From Ancrocorticia populi (GTDB taxonomy: Bacteria; Actinomycetota; Actinomycetes; Actinomycetales; Actinomycetaceae): a stretch of 64,000 bases of DNA. The notes beneath the pieces are model-generated. The model had not been told where the DNA came from. It saw only the letters and a program-made list of their open reading frames with translations, and made no database searches. Positions 34,064 to 43,125 of the stretch are shown here, piece after piece. The position numbers and the translations under genes are program-made. The stretch lies in assembly GCF_003123745.1 (NCBI RefSeq), contig NZ_QETB01000004.1, positions 372,001 through 436,000 on the forward strand. Direction: 5' to 3'. Each line of letters starts with the position of its first letter. The stretch's first letter is position 1.

Positions 34064-34906
34064 GTGTTCACAAGGCACGAGGAGACCGCTCTGTTCACAA
34101 CACTTATAACCAGCATGTCCCCCGCCGCGGTATCAGCGGCTTCCACAGCCTCTACGGCTTCAACAACTGGAGACGTAGGCGGTATCGCGGGATGGGCAAT
34201 CTCCGTGATTGACGCGCTTGGAGGATTTGGCGCGGGCGCCCTCATCGCGCTAGAGAACCTATTCCCTCCCCTGCCTTCAGAGGTGATCCTGCCGCTGACC
34301 GGATTCTCTGCGGGTGCCGGGGCGGGGTTCACTCTCATGGGGGCGATCTTGTGGTGCACCGCCGGATCACTTGTAGGCGCTTGGCTCCTCTACGGGTTGG
34401 GAGCCATACTTGGCCGCGAGCGCACACGAAAGATCCTGAACAGCCTGCCGCTCGTAAATCCTCAGGACACGGTTCGTACCGAGGCATTCTTCGATAAGTA
34501 CGGCTCATGGACCGTATTCTTGGGGAGAATGATCCCCATCTTCCGCTCGCTGATTTCCCTGCCCGCTGGTGTGACACGCATGAACCTCGCAAAGTTCACC
34601 GTCCTCACCGCCACCGGATCGGCTATTTGGAACACCGTTCTTATCAGCGCCGGATACGCATTGGGTGCGAACTGGGCAGTGGTGGAGGAATACGTTGGTG
34701 TGCTAACGAAGATCGTTGTTGCGATCCTAATCTTCGTGCTCGCGGCATGGATTGTGTTGCGGCTCAGAAAGAATGCGCATCGCGATCCGGTCAACCACCG
34801 GATAGAAATTGGCGCGGAACCCCGTAACACCAATCACTCGGAAGATACCTACTATGGCCCCAATCTTGCCGATGCGGGTTCAGCGCCCGGAGAGCGCCCC
34901 GAGTAA
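34064..34906 (+). CDS. DedA/SNARE-associated family membrane protein
   Basis: DedA-family integral membrane protein, probably a lipid (undecaprenyl phosphate or phospholipid) scramblase or transporter. Up to 280 residues. Family features are ENLFPPLPSEVILPLTGFSAG (the FPPxPSE motif), GALVGAWLLYGLGAILGRER-like residues, and FFDKYGSWTVFLGRMIPIFRSLISLPAGVTRMN with the conserved RFIPxxR-type turn. The start is unclear: GTG 34064 and ATG 34115 lack ribosome sites, while GAGGAG at about 34078 is well spaced only for a CTG at 34091. The tail is polar and acidic. Confidence 0.9.
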   Translation: MFTRHEETALFTTLITSMSPAAVSAASTASTASTTGDVGGIAGWAISVIDALGGFGAGALIALENLFPPLPSEVILPLTGFSAGAGAGFTLMGAILWCTAGSLVGAWLLYGLGAILGRERTRKILNSLPLVNPQDTVRTEAFFDKYGSWTVFLGRMIPIFRSLISLPAGVTRMNLAKFTVLTATGSAIWNTVLISAGYALGANWAVVEEYVGVLTKIVVAILIFVLAAWIVLRLRKNAHRDPVNHRIEIGAEPRNTNHSEDTYYGPNLADAGSAPGERPE

Positions 34907-34948
34907 ATCTCGTATTAAGGTAGTTGCTAGATACCTGAAGGGAATTGT

Positions 34949-36364
34949 GTGAGCACTACCTATCAACTTGCCATCTCGGTTAACCAAGCCGATTCCTACC
35001 TGAACACGGGTCTTGATCTGGTGACCGGGTTCGCCATCGATGCCGCTGCCGCCGCGGGAATCACAGACGTTGCCGATCTGATCGCGGTTCAGTGTTGCGA
35101 TCCGCGCGCCTTCTCCGCGGATCGCCCAATAGACATTCTTCAACTCCCGGCCGGCCCGTTCGTCCAAGTGCGCAAGGCCGTTGGCCCGCTTAGCCCGGAT
35201 GCGTTCATGGGCGGGATCGTTGAGAATCCCCCCTTCACCGGGTTTGGCACCACCGCCGGCGGCGGCGTCACTACCGACCTCCTGTGGATCGAACCCACAC
35301 GCCTGACGGCCGGCGCCCATCTCTGGCGTTTCTTCCCCGGGACAAGTGAACCAGAGCTCCTTGGCGTATACCACGGAATCGCGTGGGGCTGGGAAACGGT
35401 GAAAACGGGCAAGTTCACGGCCTGCATTCCCTCCCAGTTCATCGGCCCGATCGTCACGCGTGAGTGGGGTGCACTCCCTGCTGAGGTGGAGCTTGACGAG
35501 CAGAGCGGAGAACCCGTTGCCCTCACCATGGTGGCGCCATCGGCCCCCACGGCGGAAGAGGGATTCCAAGAACTCCCCACCGGCCTATGGGGCAAGAGGA
35601 TTGCATATCACACGGACCTCAACATCTACGAGCATCAGGACGTGGGCCGCTACAAGCACGCCCCCGTCCGAATCATCCGGGCGGTCCGCGATGAATCTGG
35701 CAAGATTCTGGCGCACGCCATGAGCATGATCCTTGATACCCCGTTTGCCGCCGCTCTCGGGTTTAAGAGGATCGCGCAGGGCAGCAACGCTATCTTGATT
35801 CCCTTTGATGAGATTGATGAAAAGGCCAGCCGCGAGGCCCGTCCCAAGACGTGGGATGTATCGCAGCGCCCGGCCGCCACTCTGAAGGCGGCCCGCGAGC
35901 GCAACAACACTGATCCTCAAGCCCTCGTTGCGGACATCCTCGCGATGCTCACGAACGTTGCTCCCAGCGGTTGGGAGTCCCTCCGCCTCCACATCCAGAT
36001 CGTGGGCCAGATGGCTCATTTCGCCGCGATGGCAACGGTTCCCGGAGAAAACGGAGAAAACGGCGAGGATACCGGGCAGGCAGTCACCCTCAAACTGCTA
36101 CCCACATCGGTGCTCCACTATATGAGCCAGATCAAGAAGATCTCTTATGAGGAAGAGGTGGGAGCGCCCTACGTGTTTACGCTGGAATTCAAGCCGGACG
36201 GGCAGGCGAATCTGGCCGCGAATAGGGATATGGAGCCGCGTTGGGCCAAACAGGTTCCGGCGAACGTATGGCGGGAAGATCTCAAAGCGTTCCCGCGTAC
36301 TGACGCACACATCCCGGAGTGGTTAAATAGGCGGCTAGAGGATCGGCAGGATTCACAGAACTAG
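34949..36364 (+). CDS. Conserved-looking cytoplasmic protein of unknown function (471 aa)
   Basis: I do not recognise the family. There is no signal peptide or membrane helix. The N-terminal third has YQLAISVNQADSYLNTGLD, PIDILQLPAGPFVQVRK and FGTTAGGGVTTDLLWIEPTRL. The middle has LGVYHGIAWGWETVKTGKFTACIPSQF and LNIYEHQDVGRYKHAPVRIIRAVRDESG. The C-terminal third is rich in aromatic and charged residues, with WESLRLHIQIVGQMAHFAAMATV and YVFTLEFKPDG. The last part faintly resembles YezG/immunity-type folds, but I do not rely on that. GTG start with GAAGGGAA upstream. It is followed 25 bases later by the pseudokinase-flippase gene. Confidence 0.65.
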   Translation: MSTTYQLAISVNQADSYLNTGLDLVTGFAIDAAAAAGITDVADLIAVQCCDPRAFSADRPIDILQLPAGPFVQVRKAVGPLSPDAFMGGIVENPPFTGFGTTAGGGVTTDLLWIEPTRLTAGAHLWRFFPGTSEPELLGVYHGIAWGWETVKTGKFTACIPSQFIGPIVTREWGALPAEVELDEQSGEPVALTMVAPSAPTAEEGFQELPTGLWGKRIAYHTDLNIYEHQDVGRYKHAPVRIIRAVRDESGKILAHAMSMILDTPFAAALGFKRIAQGSNAILIPFDEIDEKASREARPKTWDVSQRPAATLKAARERNNTDPQALVADILAMLTNVAPSGWESLRLHIQIVGQMAHFAAMATVPGENGENGEDTGQAVTLKLLPTSVLHYMSQIKKISYEEEVGAPYVFTLEFKPDGQANLAANRDMEPRWAKQVPANVWREDLKAFPRTDAHIPEWLNRRLEDRQDSQN

Positions 36365-36389
36365 GCAACATTCGAGGGAGGATCACGCG

Positions 36390-39077
36390 ATGGCGAGTGG
36401 ACCACGTTTTTCGCGCCACGACGTGCTGCTTGTTGACGAAGAGATTCGGTGGGTCCGCCATCCACGCGATCTTGTGTCCGCCGTCATCTCACTTCTTGCC
36501 ATCGCCTTTGTTATGTTCCTTGCGGTGTATGGTGCCGCCACTACGTTGGCAGTGACCCGAGACGTTCGCACCGCCACCTCGGACATCATCGAAGCCATCC
36601 TGTTCATGCCGGTGAACGTCTTGGAGGGCTTGCTCAGCTTCGCTATCCCATTGATCGTGGCCGCCGATCTCATCTGGCATCGGCGCTGGCGCAGTCTGAT
36701 CACTGCGATTTTGGCGGCCGTATCCGCAGTCGCTATCTCCTACGCGGTGCTCTGGCTGTTCCAAAGCTACTTCCCGCTCTCCCCCATCACGGGCCAGCTC
36801 CTAGATTCTCTGGATGAACAGTCCTACATCAGTCTTCTACCCTACGTATCCGTGATCTCCGCACTGCTGACGGTTGCGGGCTCTCGCAAAAACTCCAAAA
36901 CCACCACTTGGGGTTGGCCCCTTCTTTACGTCGCGCTCGTGATCTCCGTTCTTCAGGGTAATCAAACCCTCCCAGGTGCGCTCATCACAGTCCTTTTGGG
37001 AACGTTCTGCGGCCAGATGGCCCGCTATATTTCAGGGGATACTCCCGATCGCAGCACCGGGATCGTCCTAGTGAACTTGATACGGCGCGCCGGTATTGAC
37101 GCTGCCCAGATTGTTCGCATCGATGAAATCCCGGACGAATACGATCTCAAGGTGTGGAACGCCCGCGGCCAAGCCCCACTGGGTTACGTGGATCGATACG
37201 GTTTGTCCCAGTTGCGTTCGATCGTCCAGAAAGCTGGGCAGGATTTAGATAATAACGACGACGAACCGCTCACCCTCCAACCCGAACCAACGGTAACGGG
37301 TGAGATCCCCACCGCGGAGGAACTGGCAACGCTCTCGGACAATCCCCAGCCCAACACGCTTACTCTCGATGATCAGGCCGATGCATTGCAGATCCGCGAT
37401 GGGTTGCTGGCGGAACACCATCCGCTTCTGAACTCACAGGCCTCACGTAACTACCTAGTTATTGGCGAGGATGCTAGGGCTTACCAGCTCTCCTTATTGG
37501 ACGCCGATCAGCACATCGTTGGCGTGCTGTCCTCACTGTGGAACCGGATCATTCTTACCACCTCCACTAGGCGCTCGGAGCGGACGCTGAAGGCATCGGC
37601 CGATCAAATGGCCCTTATGGAGTTGGCCGCCACTGAGGCCAACGTATGCCCCAATCGTCACCTGCGTGTAGCTTCTACCGAGCAGTCGTTTGCCGCCGCC
37701 TTCGAGCAGTCTGGGGCGCGCGCCCTCAGGGACGTTCCTCCGGACGAAGTGCCCGATGATGCCCTCGATTCTCTCTGGGGACTCCTCCAAGATGCACATA
37801 GCCGCGGCTTATGCCACGGTGATATCCACGCAAATACTGTGGCCCTGCACGGAGACGATATCCACCTCGTTCATTGGCAGAGCGGATCGATCGCCGCGAA
37901 TGAAGTGGGCCGCCGTGTGGATATGGCTCAGGCGCTGGCCATGATGGCCGTTCACGTGGGATCGTACAGAGCGCTCGCCTCAGCGCGCCGGTGCCTGCCG
38001 CTTGACCAGCTAGTCACCATCGCGCCCATCCTTCAAAAGGCTATTCTTCCCAGCAGCACCGGTTCGGAGCTCTCCAGCCGTAAGGAACTACAGTCCCTGC
38101 GTGATGCGCTGGTGGAGACGGTGCCTGAGGTGGGCGACGTTGAGCCGATGAAGTTGCAACGCTTCGCACCGCGGACAGTACTGACGGTTTCAATCGCCGT
38201 TGTTGCGATCTACCTCTTGGTGGGCTCCATCAACTTCGATGAACTCCGCGAAACCGTATCGCAGGCCGTCCCCGGCTGGATGATCTTCGCTTTTATTGTG
38301 GGCCTGTTTACCTACGTTGGTGCGGCCATCACCCTGAAGGCCTACACGGCGGAGAATCTCCCACTCGGACAGACGATCGTTGTTCAAATAGCGGCATCTA
38401 TTGTGGCTCTGGTTGCCCCGGCTGGCATCGGGCCCGCGGCATTCAATCTCCGCTATCTCCAAAAGCGCAAGGTTTCAGTACCGGTTGCTGTGGCGACGGT
38501 GAGCTTGGTGCAGGTAGCACAGTTCGTCACCACGGTTGCCCTGCTGTTACTGCTCGGATTAGCTACGGGGAACCTCTCATCCTTCCAGGTGCCAACAGGA
38601 ACGGTCATGCTGGTGGTGCTTGCCATCATCCTCGCCGCGGCTATCATCTTCTTCGTCAAGCCACTGCGGCGCTGGGTCATCTCCAAGATCAAGCCAACGA
38701 TTGATCAAATTTGGCCACGCCTCGTGTGGTTGGGAACTCATCCGGCCCGCATGATCTACGGCTTCATTGGTTCTCTCATCCAATCGGCGGCTTTCGTTGC
38801 CGCCTTCGGTGGGGCGCTGGCAGCGTTCGGGTATTCCCTGCCCGTTGTAACCCTTGCCATCACCTATCTGGTCTCCAATTCCGTTGGAGCGGTTGTACCC
38901 TCCCCCGGCGGCATCGGCCCCGTTGAGGCCGCGCTAACCGGCGGGCTCACCCTTGCCGGGATCCCCGCCTCCGTTGCTCTGTCCACTGCCATTCTGTTCC
39001 GCCTCGTGACGTTCTGGATCAGGATTCCGATCGGCTGGTTCGCCCTACGGCACTGCCAGAAAAAGAACATCGTGTGA
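36390..39077 (+). CDS. Kinase-like domain fused to a flippase-like (LPG synthase TM / UPF0104) domain
   Basis: An 895-residue membrane protein. Four to six N-terminal helices (about 28-200) are followed by a cytoplasmic region to about 595. It contains a protein-kinase or APH-like lobe with RGLCHGDIHANTVAL at about 472-486, the H-x-D-x-x-x-x-N catalytic loop. The metal-binding DFG/DxD position reads LVHWQSG, so the key Asp is missing and the domain looks like a pseudokinase. Residues about 600-890 are the membrane domain of MprF-type proteins, with ALVAPAGIGPAAFNLRYLQKR and VVPSPGGIGPVEAALTGG. Similar fusions occur in Actinobacteria. A lipid or polyprenol-linked substrate is likely. The DUF2079 gene overlaps its stop. 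Confidence 0.85.
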   Translation: MASGPRFSRHDVLLVDEEIRWVRHPRDLVSAVISLLAIAFVMFLAVYGAATTLAVTRDVRTATSDIIEAILFMPVNVLEGLLSFAIPLIVAADLIWHRRWRSLITAILAAVSAVAISYAVLWLFQSYFPLSPITGQLLDSLDEQSYISLLPYVSVISALLTVAGSRKNSKTTTWGWPLLYVALVISVLQGNQTLPGALITVLLGTFCGQMARYISGDTPDRSTGIVLVNLIRRAGIDAAQIVRIDEIPDEYDLKVWNARGQAPLGYVDRYGLSQLRSIVQKAGQDLDNNDDEPLTLQPEPTVTGEIPTAEELATLSDNPQPNTLTLDDQADALQIRDGLLAEHHPLLNSQASRNYLVIGEDARAYQLSLLDADQHIVGVLSSLWNRIILTTSTRRSERTLKASADQMALMELAATEANVCPNRHLRVASTEQSFAAAFEQSGARALRDVPPDEVPDDALDSLWGLLQDAHSRGLCHGDIHANTVALHGDDIHLVHWQSGSIAANEVGRRVDMAQALAMMAVHVGSYRALASARRCLPLDQLVTIAPILQKAILPSSTGSELSSRKELQSLRDALVETVPEVGDVEPMKLQRFAPRTVLTVSIAVVAIYLLVGSINFDELRETVSQAVPGWMIFAFIVGLFTYVGAAITLKAYTAENLPLGQTIVVQIAASIVALVAPAGIGPAAFNLRYLQKRKVSVPVAVATVSLVQVAQFVTTVALLLLLGLATGNLSSFQVPTGTVMLVVLAIILAAAIIFFVKPLRRWVISKIKPTIDQIWPRLVWLGTHPARMIYGFIGSLIQSAAFVAAFGGALAAFGYSLPVVTLAITYLVSNSVGAVVPSPGGIGPVEAALTGGLTLAGIPASVALSTAILFRLVTFWIRIPIGWFALRHCQKKNIV

Positions 39078-40450
39078 AGCGAATCCCGTGGATAATCGCA
39101 GCCCTAGCCGCGGCTCTGTACTGCTCATTCTCTGTTACCCAGTGGAATGGATTCATCTCACCATCATGGGATCTAGGGATCTTCACCCAGCTCGCTAACC
39201 AGTACGCCCACTTCAACGCGCCCATCGTGGACATCAAGGGCCCTGGTTACAACCTGCTCGGGGATCACTTCCATCCGATCCTCATCCTGCTAGGCCCAGT
39301 CTTTCGTTTGTTTCCCTCGGGCCTGACTCTCCTCATCCTTCAGAATCTCCTCTTCGCGTGGTCATCGGTCCCGATCACACGCCTCGCATCTCAGAAGTTC
39401 GGCGCCGGGTGGGGTGCTGCCCTCGGGGTGTCCTACGCCCTGAGCTGGGGTTTACTGGAGGCGATCGCCGCCCAGTTCCACGAGATAGCGTTCGCGGTAC
39501 CTCTCCTTGCGTTCGGGCTGGTGCACTGGATTGAGGGGAGGAAGCGTGCCTACATAGAGATTGGTCTGCTGGCGTTCGTCAAAGAGGATCTGGGCCTGAC
39601 GGTAGCCGCATTCGGCTTCGTTATGCTTCTCAGCACGTGGGGGCAGGCAGCACCGCGGCGATCTTTTGCGTCCCTCAAGAAGTCTCTGACCTCGCGCCAA
39701 GCCCGCAACGGCTGGCTCATGATCTGCTGGGGGTTCTTCTGGTTTGTGGCGTCCATCTGGATCATCCTGCCCCTCCTCAATCCCGGTGGGGTGTGGGATT
39801 ACACCGGGCGGCTATCCGAGACCAGCTTCTTTGCCCCGGCGGAAAAGTACGTCACTCTAGCCCTGTTGTTGGCAAGCGCCGGAATCATAGGTATCCGTAG
39901 CCCTCTGATGCTCCTCATGATCCCCACCCTCCTGTGGCGTTTCGCCGGAAACGTTCCCTACTATTGGGGTTGGGAGTGGCATTATTCGGCCATCCTCATG
40001 CCGATTGCCGCGGTGAGTTTGATTGACGGGTTGAGTTCGTCGTCGTCCCTAAAGATCCCACCACGTACCCTCGGCGCCCTCGGAATCTCGCTCAGCCTCC
40101 TCACCAGCCTCGCTATGGCGTGGACGGGCCCCGTTGGTTCGTACGTTCGCGGAAACTACTACGTTCTGGACCAGCGTGCGGGCGAGGGTGCCGTCAATGC
40201 CGTTCGGGATAATGCCCGCGTAGTTTCTGATTTCCGGATGCTTGCCTACCTTGTGCCCGGCAATACGCTGTACTGGGAGGGAACTGTGGGCGATGCCACG
40301 GTTGATACGGCAGTCATCAGCCCCGGGCACAGTGCCCATTCGCAGCACCCGGAGGAATGGGCTAGCAAGAAGTTTGGTGGAACGTGGAAGATTGTGTATG
40401 ACCAATCGGGCTTTACTGTACTGGAGCGAATCGATCTATTGACCCAGTGA
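39074..40450 (+). CDS. DUF2079 integral membrane protein
   Basis: A 458-residue membrane protein of the DUF2079 family, related in topology to GT-C glycosyltransferases. It has about nine helices, beginning with IPWIIAALAAALYCSFSV. The first outer loop holds SPSWDLGIFTQLANQYAHFNAPIVDIKGPGYNLLGDHFHPILILL, a conserved family block with Asp and His residues. A large outer C-terminal domain (from about 355) ends the protein. The GTG start overlaps the preceding stop by 4 bases (GTGA), so it is coupled to the flippase fusion. A role in cell-envelope glycan or lipid modification is a guess from fold and context. Confidence 0.85.
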   Translation: MKRIPWIIAALAAALYCSFSVTQWNGFISPSWDLGIFTQLANQYAHFNAPIVDIKGPGYNLLGDHFHPILILLGPVFRLFPSGLTLLILQNLLFAWSSVPITRLASQKFGAGWGAALGVSYALSWGLLEAIAAQFHEIAFAVPLLAFGLVHWIEGRKRAYIEIGLLAFVKEDLGLTVAAFGFVMLLSTWGQAAPRRSFASLKKSLTSRQARNGWLMICWGFFWFVASIWIILPLLNPGGVWDYTGRLSETSFFAPAEKYVTLALLLASAGIIGIRSPLMLLMIPTLLWRFAGNVPYYWGWEWHYSAILMPIAAVSLIDGLSSSSSLKIPPRTLGALGISLSLLTSLAMAWTGPVGSYVRGNYYVLDQRAGEGAVNAVRDNARVVSDFRMLAYLVPGNTLYWEGTVGDATVDTAVISPGHSAHSQHPEEWASKKFGGTWKIVYDQSGFTVLERIDLLTQ

Positions 40451-40922
40451 GCAAAACATAATCGCCAGATAACGGGATGGTCACAGCTTGGTCAATACGC
40501 TGAGATCGAACAATGTCACAATTACCTATATACCCGGCCCAAGTTTGACAAGGGAACGAACTCGAAACCCTCTAATATTCGCTTGATTCAGCGGAATTTG
40601 TGATCCTTCTCAGCGAATTATTCCGGGCGAAAATGCATTATTACAAAATGAGCGCAGGCGCACAGAAAGCACAAAATTCCTTGCGGGATGGCTAGATCGT
40701 TGCTAGGTTCAGTGAATGGCGTTTGACGCCAAGACGTTTAGCCCGCGATCGCTGGTGTTGCTTTTCGACTTGAGGGAGCGGAAAGGTAGCTGGAGTCCAG
40801 CGAGCGTATGGTTGAGTGTGATGCTTGAGCGGCCCCGATGGTTGCTCGCAGGAGGGTATTTGCCCTACACACTGAACCCGGGCTTTTAGGCAGGTCCAGC
40901 CTTGTACACGCAAGGAGTACAT
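40451..40922 (+). other. Long structured leader/intergenic region before the betaine transporter operon
   Basis: 472 bases with no supported gene. The first 230 bases are AT-rich and should hold the promoter. The last 240 contain several inverted repeats: TGGCGT/ACGCCA (40717-40731), GCTGG/CCAGC (40789-40801), GCGAGC/GCTCGC (40800-40849) and AGGG/CCCT (near 40853-40867). A small ATG frame (MARSLLGSVNGV) starts at 40688. This suggests a structured 5' leader RNA, but I match it to no known riboswitch. Confidence 0.45.
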
Positions 40923-42230
40923 GTGAGCATTGATCATTCCGCCACTTCGGCGAGCGCAGAAAACGCTGTCGAAGTGTCCAACCTCTATAAGGTCTTCAGC
41001 CGGCGCCCCGGTGAAGTCCTCAAGGGCCTTGACGCAGGGAAATCCCGCTCAGACCTTCAAAACCTCGGTACGGCCGCGGTTATTGACGCAAACTTTGAAG
41101 TTAAACACGGAGAGATCTTCGTTGTGATGGGCCTTTCGGGCTCAGGCAAATCCACGCTGATCCGTATGCTTAACGGACTGAATCCCATCACGCGGGGTTC
41201 AGTCAAGATTTACGGGACGGAAGTTAACGGGCTCGAGGGAGATTCCCTTCGCGAACTCCGCCGTGACCGCATGTCCATGGTGTTCCAGCACTTCGCACTG
41301 CTCCCTCACCGCAGCGTTATCGACAACGTGGCCTACGGTTTGGAGATCGGCGGCGTTAAGGAAGCCGAACGCAAGGAGCGCGCCCAGAAGTGGATCGATC
41401 GCGTTGGCCTTTCCGGCTGGGAAGACAACCTTCCAGGCGAGCTGTCCGGCGGTATGCAGCAGCGCGTGGGGCTTGCCCGCGCCTTCACCGCGGATAACGA
41501 GATCCTCCTGATGGACGAGGCGTTCTCCGCACTCGATCCGCTCATCCGCCGCGAGATGCAGGAACTCCTCGTGGAGCTTCAGGAAGAGCTTGAGAAGACC
41601 ATCATCTTTATTACCCACGATCTGAACGAAGCGATGTTCGTGGGAGATCGCATCGCCGTGATGCGCGACGGCGAGATCGTCCAGGTTGGCACGCCCAACG
41701 ATATCCTCACGGATCCCGCCAACGATTACGTGGCGAAGTTCGTGCAGGACGTTGATCGCGCCAAGGTTTTGACCGCCAAGGACGTGATGGAAGATCCCCG
41801 CGCTGTGGTACGCGCCTCTAGCGGCCCACGTGGCGCCCTACGCGTGATGCGAGACCTCCAAACTCCCACTGTTTTCGTGGTGACTCATGGCCGTAAGGTT
41901 GTTGGTTACGTCGAAGATCAGGACGTTCTCCGGGCCGTACGCGCCGGGAACACCGATATCTCCTCTATCCTGAAGCCCTTGCCGGCCACGGCATCTCTTG
42001 ACCAGTACATCGCGGATCTGTTCGAGATCACCATCCATTCACGTCTTCCCATTGCCGTGGTGGGCGAAAACGATCGCCTCCTCGGCGTTATCCCACGCAT
42101 CACCCTGCTTGCCGCACTAGCCAACAGCGATGCAGAAGAGGATCTCACAATTTCACCGCAACAAATGGTTCCCGTTGAAGTACTTGATGCCACTCTCAAT
42201 GGCTCGTCCGATAAGGAGGCCCGTTCATGA
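40923..42230 (+). CDS. proV: Glycine betaine/proline ABC transporter ATP-binding protein
   Basis: Cytoplasmic ATPase of an osmoprotectant importer (ProV/OpuAA type), 435 residues. It has the extended N-terminus typical of this type (NLYKVFSRRPGEVLKGL), Walker A GLSGSGKSTLIRML, signature LSGGMQQRVGLARA, Walker B LLMDEAFSALDP and the H-loop FITHDLNEAM. A C-terminal pair of CBS domains (about 275-410: VMEDPRAVVRASSGPRGAL, GYVEDQDVLRAVRAG, LPIAVVGENDRLLGVI) senses ionic strength in OpuA. GTG 40923 has AAGGAG 5 bases upstream. The stop overlaps the permease start. Confidence 0.94.
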   Translation: MSIDHSATSASAENAVEVSNLYKVFSRRPGEVLKGLDAGKSRSDLQNLGTAAVIDANFEVKHGEIFVVMGLSGSGKSTLIRMLNGLNPITRGSVKIYGTEVNGLEGDSLRELRRDRMSMVFQHFALLPHRSVIDNVAYGLEIGGVKEAERKERAQKWIDRVGLSGWEDNLPGELSGGMQQRVGLARAFTADNEILLMDEAFSALDPLIRREMQELLVELQEELEKTIIFITHDLNEAMFVGDRIAVMRDGEIVQVGTPNDILTDPANDYVAKFVQDVDRAKVLTAKDVMEDPRAVVRASSGPRGALRVMRDLQTPTVFVVTHGRKVVGYVEDQDVLRAVRAGNTDISSILKPLPATASLDQYIADLFEITIHSRLPIAVVGENDRLLGVIPRITLLAALANSDAEEDLTISPQQMVPVEVLDATLNGSSDKEARS

Positions 42231-43087
42231 GTGATTTCCGTATACCTCTTGGTAACTGGATCAGCGATTTCATTGACTGGCTCATTGACGTGGCCGGGGC
42301 ATTCTTCGATTTCCTCCGCATGGTCATGGCAGCGATGTACGACGGCCTGGAGCAGGTGCTTACTTCACCGCCATTCTGGGTGATCGTCATTGTGGTGGCA
42401 GTTCTTGCCTACTTCTCGAAGGGCTGGAAGCTCGCGATTGGCTCGGCCATCGGGCTTGTGCTCATCGTGGCGTTGGACCAGTGGGAAAACGCGATGTCCA
42501 CCCTGTCCCTCGTGCTCCTCGCCAGCCTCATCGCCCTTCTGATCGCCATCCCCACGGGCATCTGGGCGGCGAAGAGCAACCGAGCATCCGCCGTGATCCG
42601 GCCGATCCTCGATTTCCTCCAGACCATGCCCGCGATGGTGTACCTGATCCCGGCGCTCATGCTGTTCCGTATTGGCGTTGTACCAGGGATGGTGGCAACG
42701 ATCATCTTCTCGATGGCACCCGGTGTGCGCCTCACCGAACTTGGTATTCGTAACGTGGATAAGGAAGTTGTGGAGGCGGGTTACGCCTTCGGCTCCACCC
42801 CGGGACGCGTGCTCCGGCAGATTCAGCTACCGCTGGCTATGCCCAGCATCATGGCCGGAGTCAATCAGGTCATCATGCTCTCGCTGTCCATGGTTGTTAT
42901 CGCCGGTATGGTGGGTGCAGGCGGACTTGGATCCGATGTGGTCACCAGCCTGAACCGCGTTGACGTTGGGCTCGGCTTCGAAGCCGGAACTGCCGTTGTT
43001 GTGATCGCCATGATCCTAGACCGCGTCACGAGCGGATTCGGTAACCGCGAACGCTCCAAGGCCAAGGCCGAAAAGGCAGCAGCCTAA
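42227..43087 (+). CDS. proW: Glycine betaine/proline ABC transporter permease
   Basis: Membrane subunit of the osmoprotectant importer, 286 residues. The N-terminus (IPLGNWISDFIDWLIDVAGAFFDFLRMVMAAMYDGLEQVL) is the usual ProW amphipathic region, then 6-7 helices follow. The inner-membrane signature is EVVEAGYAFGSTPGRVLRQIQLPLAMPSIMAGVNQ near residue 190. LDFLQTMPAMVYLIPALMLF is also typical of the family. It overlaps the ATPase gene by 4 bases and lies 38 bases before the binding-protein start. Confidence 0.94.
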   Translation: MSDFRIPLGNWISDFIDWLIDVAGAFFDFLRMVMAAMYDGLEQVLTSPPFWVIVIVVAVLAYFSKGWKLAIGSAIGLVLIVALDQWENAMSTLSLVLLASLIALLIAIPTGIWAAKSNRASAVIRPILDFLQTMPAMVYLIPALMLFRIGVVPGMVATIIFSMAPGVRLTELGIRNVDKEVVEAGYAFGSTPGRVLRQIQLPLAMPSIMAGVNQVIMLSLSMVVIAGMVGAGGLGSDVVTSLNRVDVGLGFEAGTAVVVIAMILDRVTSGFGNRERSKAKAEKAAA

Positions 43088-43125
43088 ACACGAACTTGAA
43101 GACAAAACAAAGAAGGGGAAACACC

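Noticed and set aside
40692-40937. An 81-aa minus-strand frame in the leader of the betaine operon, with a basic tail suggesting a transposase remnant.
   Set aside because: No start context, no terminal repeats nearby and no recognisable catalytic motif; better explained as chance in a structured leader.
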